DNA of 49,348 nucleotides from Streptomyces sp. ISL-96 (GTDB lineage Bacteria; Actinomycetota; Actinomycetes; Streptomycetales; Streptomycetaceae): the NCBI RefSeq assembly GCF_018614035.1, contig NZ_JAGGPA010000063.1, forward strand, positions 1 to 49,348. Reading direction: 5' to 3'. The first letter of the stretch is position 1, and each line of letters begins with the position of its first letter. This document shows, piece after piece, positions 47,901 to 49,348 of this stretch. The notes beneath the pieces were generated by a model. The model saw nothing but the letters and a program-made list of their open reading frames with translations. It did not search any database and was not told where the DNA came from. The position numbers and the translations under genes were made by a program.

Positions 47901-49184
47901 TCCGTCGACGAAAACGGCCTGGCCCGCTTCGAACCGATGAACACCGACCGCCTGGACATCACCGTCACCCGCTCAGCACCGCTGACGGTCCACAACCCGG
48001 TCGCGGACGGCGAGATGCAGCTCCCCGTGGGCCTGAGTGAGATACACATCCCAGCACTGGCCGACTACCAGGTCCCGCAGCCCAGCCCCTCCCAGACCTT
48101 CCAACTCCCCTGCGGCAAGGGCCCGATCCTTTCCATCGACGGCACGTTCCACGCCACCAGCGCGAAGGGAAAGCTCAGCGACCTGACCGAACGCCGCCCC
48201 GTCGAGGTCTCGCTCTGCGCGGGCACCCAGCGCAACGGCAAAGCAACCCTGTCCGCCGGCACCCACCGCATCGAGGCCGGCGACGCGGGCCCCCTGGCCC
48301 TGACCGACATCACCTTCACCAGAAACAAGGCAACACCCCCGGCGAAGCAATCCCGCGAACTCACGGTCCAGGACGCCGCAGGCGACCGCCGCTCCCTGAC
48401 GGTGGGCCCGGGCGAAGCGTCGTACCTCCAGACCTACGAGAACGCGAACCCGGGCTGGCAGGCCACGCTCAACGGCCGGCAGTTGCCTTCAGTGCGACTG
48501 GACGGCTGGCAGCAGGGCTGGCTGATCCCAGAAGGAGCGGGCGGCCAGGTACGCCTGGAGTACAAACCGGCGCGACTGTACGAAGCGGGCCTGATAGGCG
48601 GCGCACTAGCGGTAACAGCCCTGGCAGCGCTCACCCTGTACCGCCGCACAACCCCACTGCCAACACCCCCACCGCCACCCCCCGCCCCGGGCCCGATCCT
48701 GGGCCTGGCCGCACTGACCCTCACACTGGCCCTAACAGCAGGCCCCGTAGCCCTACTGGTCCCGCTGCTAGCCCTTGTGGCCCACTACCGCCACACCCTG
48801 CTCCCCCCCATAGCCCTGCTGGCGATGACGGCGGCGGGCACGACAGCGGCCCTGCAAGCGGGCTCGCCGGCCTCGGCCTCGGAGGGCGCGTTCGGCCCCG
48901 CAGCACAGCTCCTGGCCCTGACCGCCCTGACGGCGGCCCTGGTGACGACACGCGGAAACGCCGACACCACCGCCCCGAACATTCCGGTGCCAGGAGGGGA
49001 CGTGCCGGGGCGCTCCCCGCAGGGCGCCGAACGCAACCAGCCCAACGAAACAACGCGCTACCCGAACGTTCGGCGTCCGAGGAGACGCCACGGCGCGGCA
49101 CCGACCCCGAAGCCGGGGGCCCCCGGAACCCCGGACAGCGGCCCCCCGGACACCGGCACCCCCGGCGAGGAGAGGAAGACGTGA
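44925..49184 (+). CDS. AftD-like alpha-(1->3)-arabinofuranosyltransferase
   Basis: This 1419-aa protein starts at ATG 44925, overlapping the methyltransferase by 4 bp. N-terminal membrane helices (about residues 10-400) include the acidic DPFKFLSDLGELW segment typical of GT-C polyprenyl-phosphate-sugar transferases. The large outer part contains two galactose-binding (F5/8 type C-like) modules, FDGNPDTAWTEGS near residue 726 and LVDGDLTTAWIAGS near 935. More membrane helices follow from about 1220 to 1340, and a Pro-rich tail closes it. AftD of mycobacteria adds arabinofuranose to arabinogalactan and lipoarabinomannan using decaprenyl-phospho-arabinose. Streptomyces has no mycolate wall, so the glycan here is unknown. 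Confidence 0.85.
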   Translation: MTTTPYQEPRSRRWLFAFGAAALIAFIAASPGRMTFETKLGVALDPFKFLSDLGELWHSRAGFGGIFDQYVGYAFPMLPFYALADLVNLPVWLAERLWLSIVVTTAFWGALRLAERLLVGSPTTRLLGAAAYALWPTYTIVIGSTSAAALPGALLPWVLLPLTNPRTSPRTAALRSALLIPCMGGVNAASTLAALLPVALYLLSRAPTPRRRALIAWWVPGVLLATAWWVVPLLILGIHGENFLPYVEQSETTTATMSATELLRGAGNWTAYLHFGEAWLPAGWTVAATALTILGSAFAAALGLAGLARRDLPERRWLLLVALSVTTITLAGYAGPLGGPFHSTVQDWLNTWLVPFRNIYKFQPGLALALSLGLAHITATAAESARPRQARRLAPVVTALLILPALALPYLNGNILQPGSFSKLPGHWEATAAWLKKYSPDSRALVVPATAHGLYTWGSPIDQPLDVLADSRWAQRDYVPFGTPGNRRAMDAVEQALTTGAQVPGLADYLSRAGLHYVVVRNDLDPDQIGYVPPQTVKRTLEESGYKRLTGFGPVLTGGRIPDDTPIQIEGLYPRQQAVEIYEPPTATERPSRFGLKAAADTAVVSGGPETLLPLSSDPTMRRRPSVLTGDSHPGLGDPAIQATGDGLRRADTRFGLVNSNTSYTYTATEKNHPNSLQDPGRSPRQILPTDGIEHQTTAVLRGAKSVTASSSGNWLFHLPQYDPVNAFDGNPDTAWTEGSAANPAGEWLRADFTRQTDIPAQIRVTPLPSDGVRAAPTAVRVDTDTGSRTSALHPNGAPQQIDAPPGRTTYFKLTIISAQQGRPGLMGAGFTTIDIPGVQVTRLLSLPPDSNPDLISLHRGSDPGGLSPASAEVGLHRQFSTATTGAYALRASALPVPGDELDELLFSLAPDQRRRLTATADSTARLGASLTPRNLVDGDLTTAWIAGSNPTVHLRWPGKRPIAEIVFAPAGGLSTRPEQVEISSPNGATTASVDENGLARFEPMNTDRLDITVTRSAPLTVHNPVADGEMQLPVGLSEIHIPALADYQVPQPSPSQTFQLPCGKGPILSIDGTFHATSAKGKLSDLTERRPVEVSLCAGTQRNGKATLSAGTHRIEAGDAGPLALTDITFTRNKATPPAKQSRELTVQDAAGDRRSLTVGPGEASYLQTYENANPGWQATLNGRQLPSVRLDGWQQGWLIPEGAGGQVRLEYKPARLYEAGLIGGALAVTALAALTLYRRTTPLPTPPPPPPAPGPILGLAALTLTLALTAGPVALLVPLLALVAHYRHTLLPPIALLAMTAAGTTAALQAGSPASASEGAFGPAAQLLALTALTAALVTTRGNADTTAPNIPVPGGDVPGRSPQGAERNQPNETTRYPNVRRPRRRHGAAPTPKPGAPGTPDSGPPDTGTPGEERKT

Positions 49185-49348
49185 CCGCGCTCCAGCAACG
49201 GCACCCCCGCCGCGTGCCCTTCACCGTCGTCGACGAAGTCACCCGGCACTGCCTGCACCCCCGCGTGCCCGAGACCGTACACATCGAGGTGCACCTGCCC
49301 GGCCGCCCCGACCCCGCCCGCCTGCGCGCCGCCTTCAACGAGGCCCTG
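49181..49348 (+). CDS. Condensation/PapA-type acyltransferase, 5' part
   Basis: The gene starts at GTG 49181 with GAGGAGAGG just upstream, overlapping the AftD-like gene by 4 bp, and runs off the window. The 56 visible residues (RRVPFTVVDEVTRHCLHP and VHIEVHLPGRPDPARLRAAF) match the N-terminus of condensation-domain/PapA-like acyltransferases, which join acyl groups to hydroxyl or amine acceptors. The HHxxxDG motif would lie beyond the end. It could acylate the glycan or lipid built by the preceding genes. Confidence 0.65.
   Translation, partial: MTALQQRHPRRVPFTVVDEVTRHCLHPRVPETVHIEVHLPGRPDPARLRAAFNEAL

Overview
The window is chromosomal DNA from a high-GC actinomycete, almost certainly Streptomyces. 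Codon third positions are nearly all G or C, GTG starts and 4-bp ATGA/GTGA overlaps are frequent, and several families are typical of Streptomyces (DUF6153, DUF5955, the CTCAAACGCCGGA hairpin motif). From about 17 kb to 40 kb it looks like a normal core-type region. From about 6 kb to 16 kb it looks like an accessory or decayed region.

Layout. (1) 0-5.3 kb: a TetR repressor with a small membrane protein and a 30-bp candidate operator, a 57-aa protein, a CDP-glycerol-transferase-like gene broken by a 7-bp tandem repeat, and a STAND/NB-ARC-TPR ATPase convergent with it. (2) 5.6-13.1 kb, all on the minus strand: an MFS exporter coupled to a cysteine-synthase-like PLP enzyme, then a metal (probably copper) island. 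The island holds four short His/Cys-bearing membrane or secreted proteins of the DUF6153 type, a fragment of a Csp-type copper storage protein, a His-rich DUF4396 membrane protein, a DUF305 lipoprotein, a 48-aa metallothionein-like protein behind a MerR-type promoter, and a His-tailed membrane protein. (3) 13.2-16.0 kb: a mobile-element graveyard with a degenerate tRNA, an ISL3 transposase relic, a 61-bp MITE, an internally deleted IS630 transposase sharing the MITE end, and a LuxR regulator tail. Two intact genes sit inside it: a 72-aa protein and an XRE protein with a glycine-zipper membrane segment.

(4) 16.1-25.3 kb: a VOC protein, a ROK sugar kinase with a coupled membrane protein, and a sugar or polyol ABC transporter (ATPase, permease, two tandem binding proteins). 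The transporter promoter and the divergent dehydrogenase/hydrolase promoter carry the same operator-like sequence flanking the GntR gene, which suggests one local regulon. (5) 25.3-29.8 kb: a membrane protein-XRE-MDR reductase operon, a thioesterase relic, an EamA transporter, a RibD-type reductase and an SDR.

(6) 29.8-41.6 kb: purine-derived allantoin use. Allantoicase and allantoinase diverge from an IclR-family (AllR-like) regulator. A MacB-like ABC exporter with a NarL-type two-component system follows, then a MocA-like nucleotidyltransferase, malate synthase (which consumes glyoxylate made from allantoate) and a PucR/CdaR regulator. Palindromes shared between the allantoinase, allR and malate synthase promoters tie the pathway together. 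(7) 41.6 kb to the end: DUF2613, DUF3068, a GT4 glycosyltransferase, a methyltransferase, a 1419-aa AftD-like arabinofuranosyltransferase and the start of a condensation/acyltransferase gene. This gene set resembles the mycobacterial Rv0224c-Rv0236c envelope locus.

The most interesting points are the metal island with its metallothionein, the XRE/glycine-zipper pair, the two sets of shared operators, the repeat-mediated gene break, and an arabinan-type envelope locus in an organism without a mycolate wall. No CRISPR array, rRNA or intact prophage was seen.
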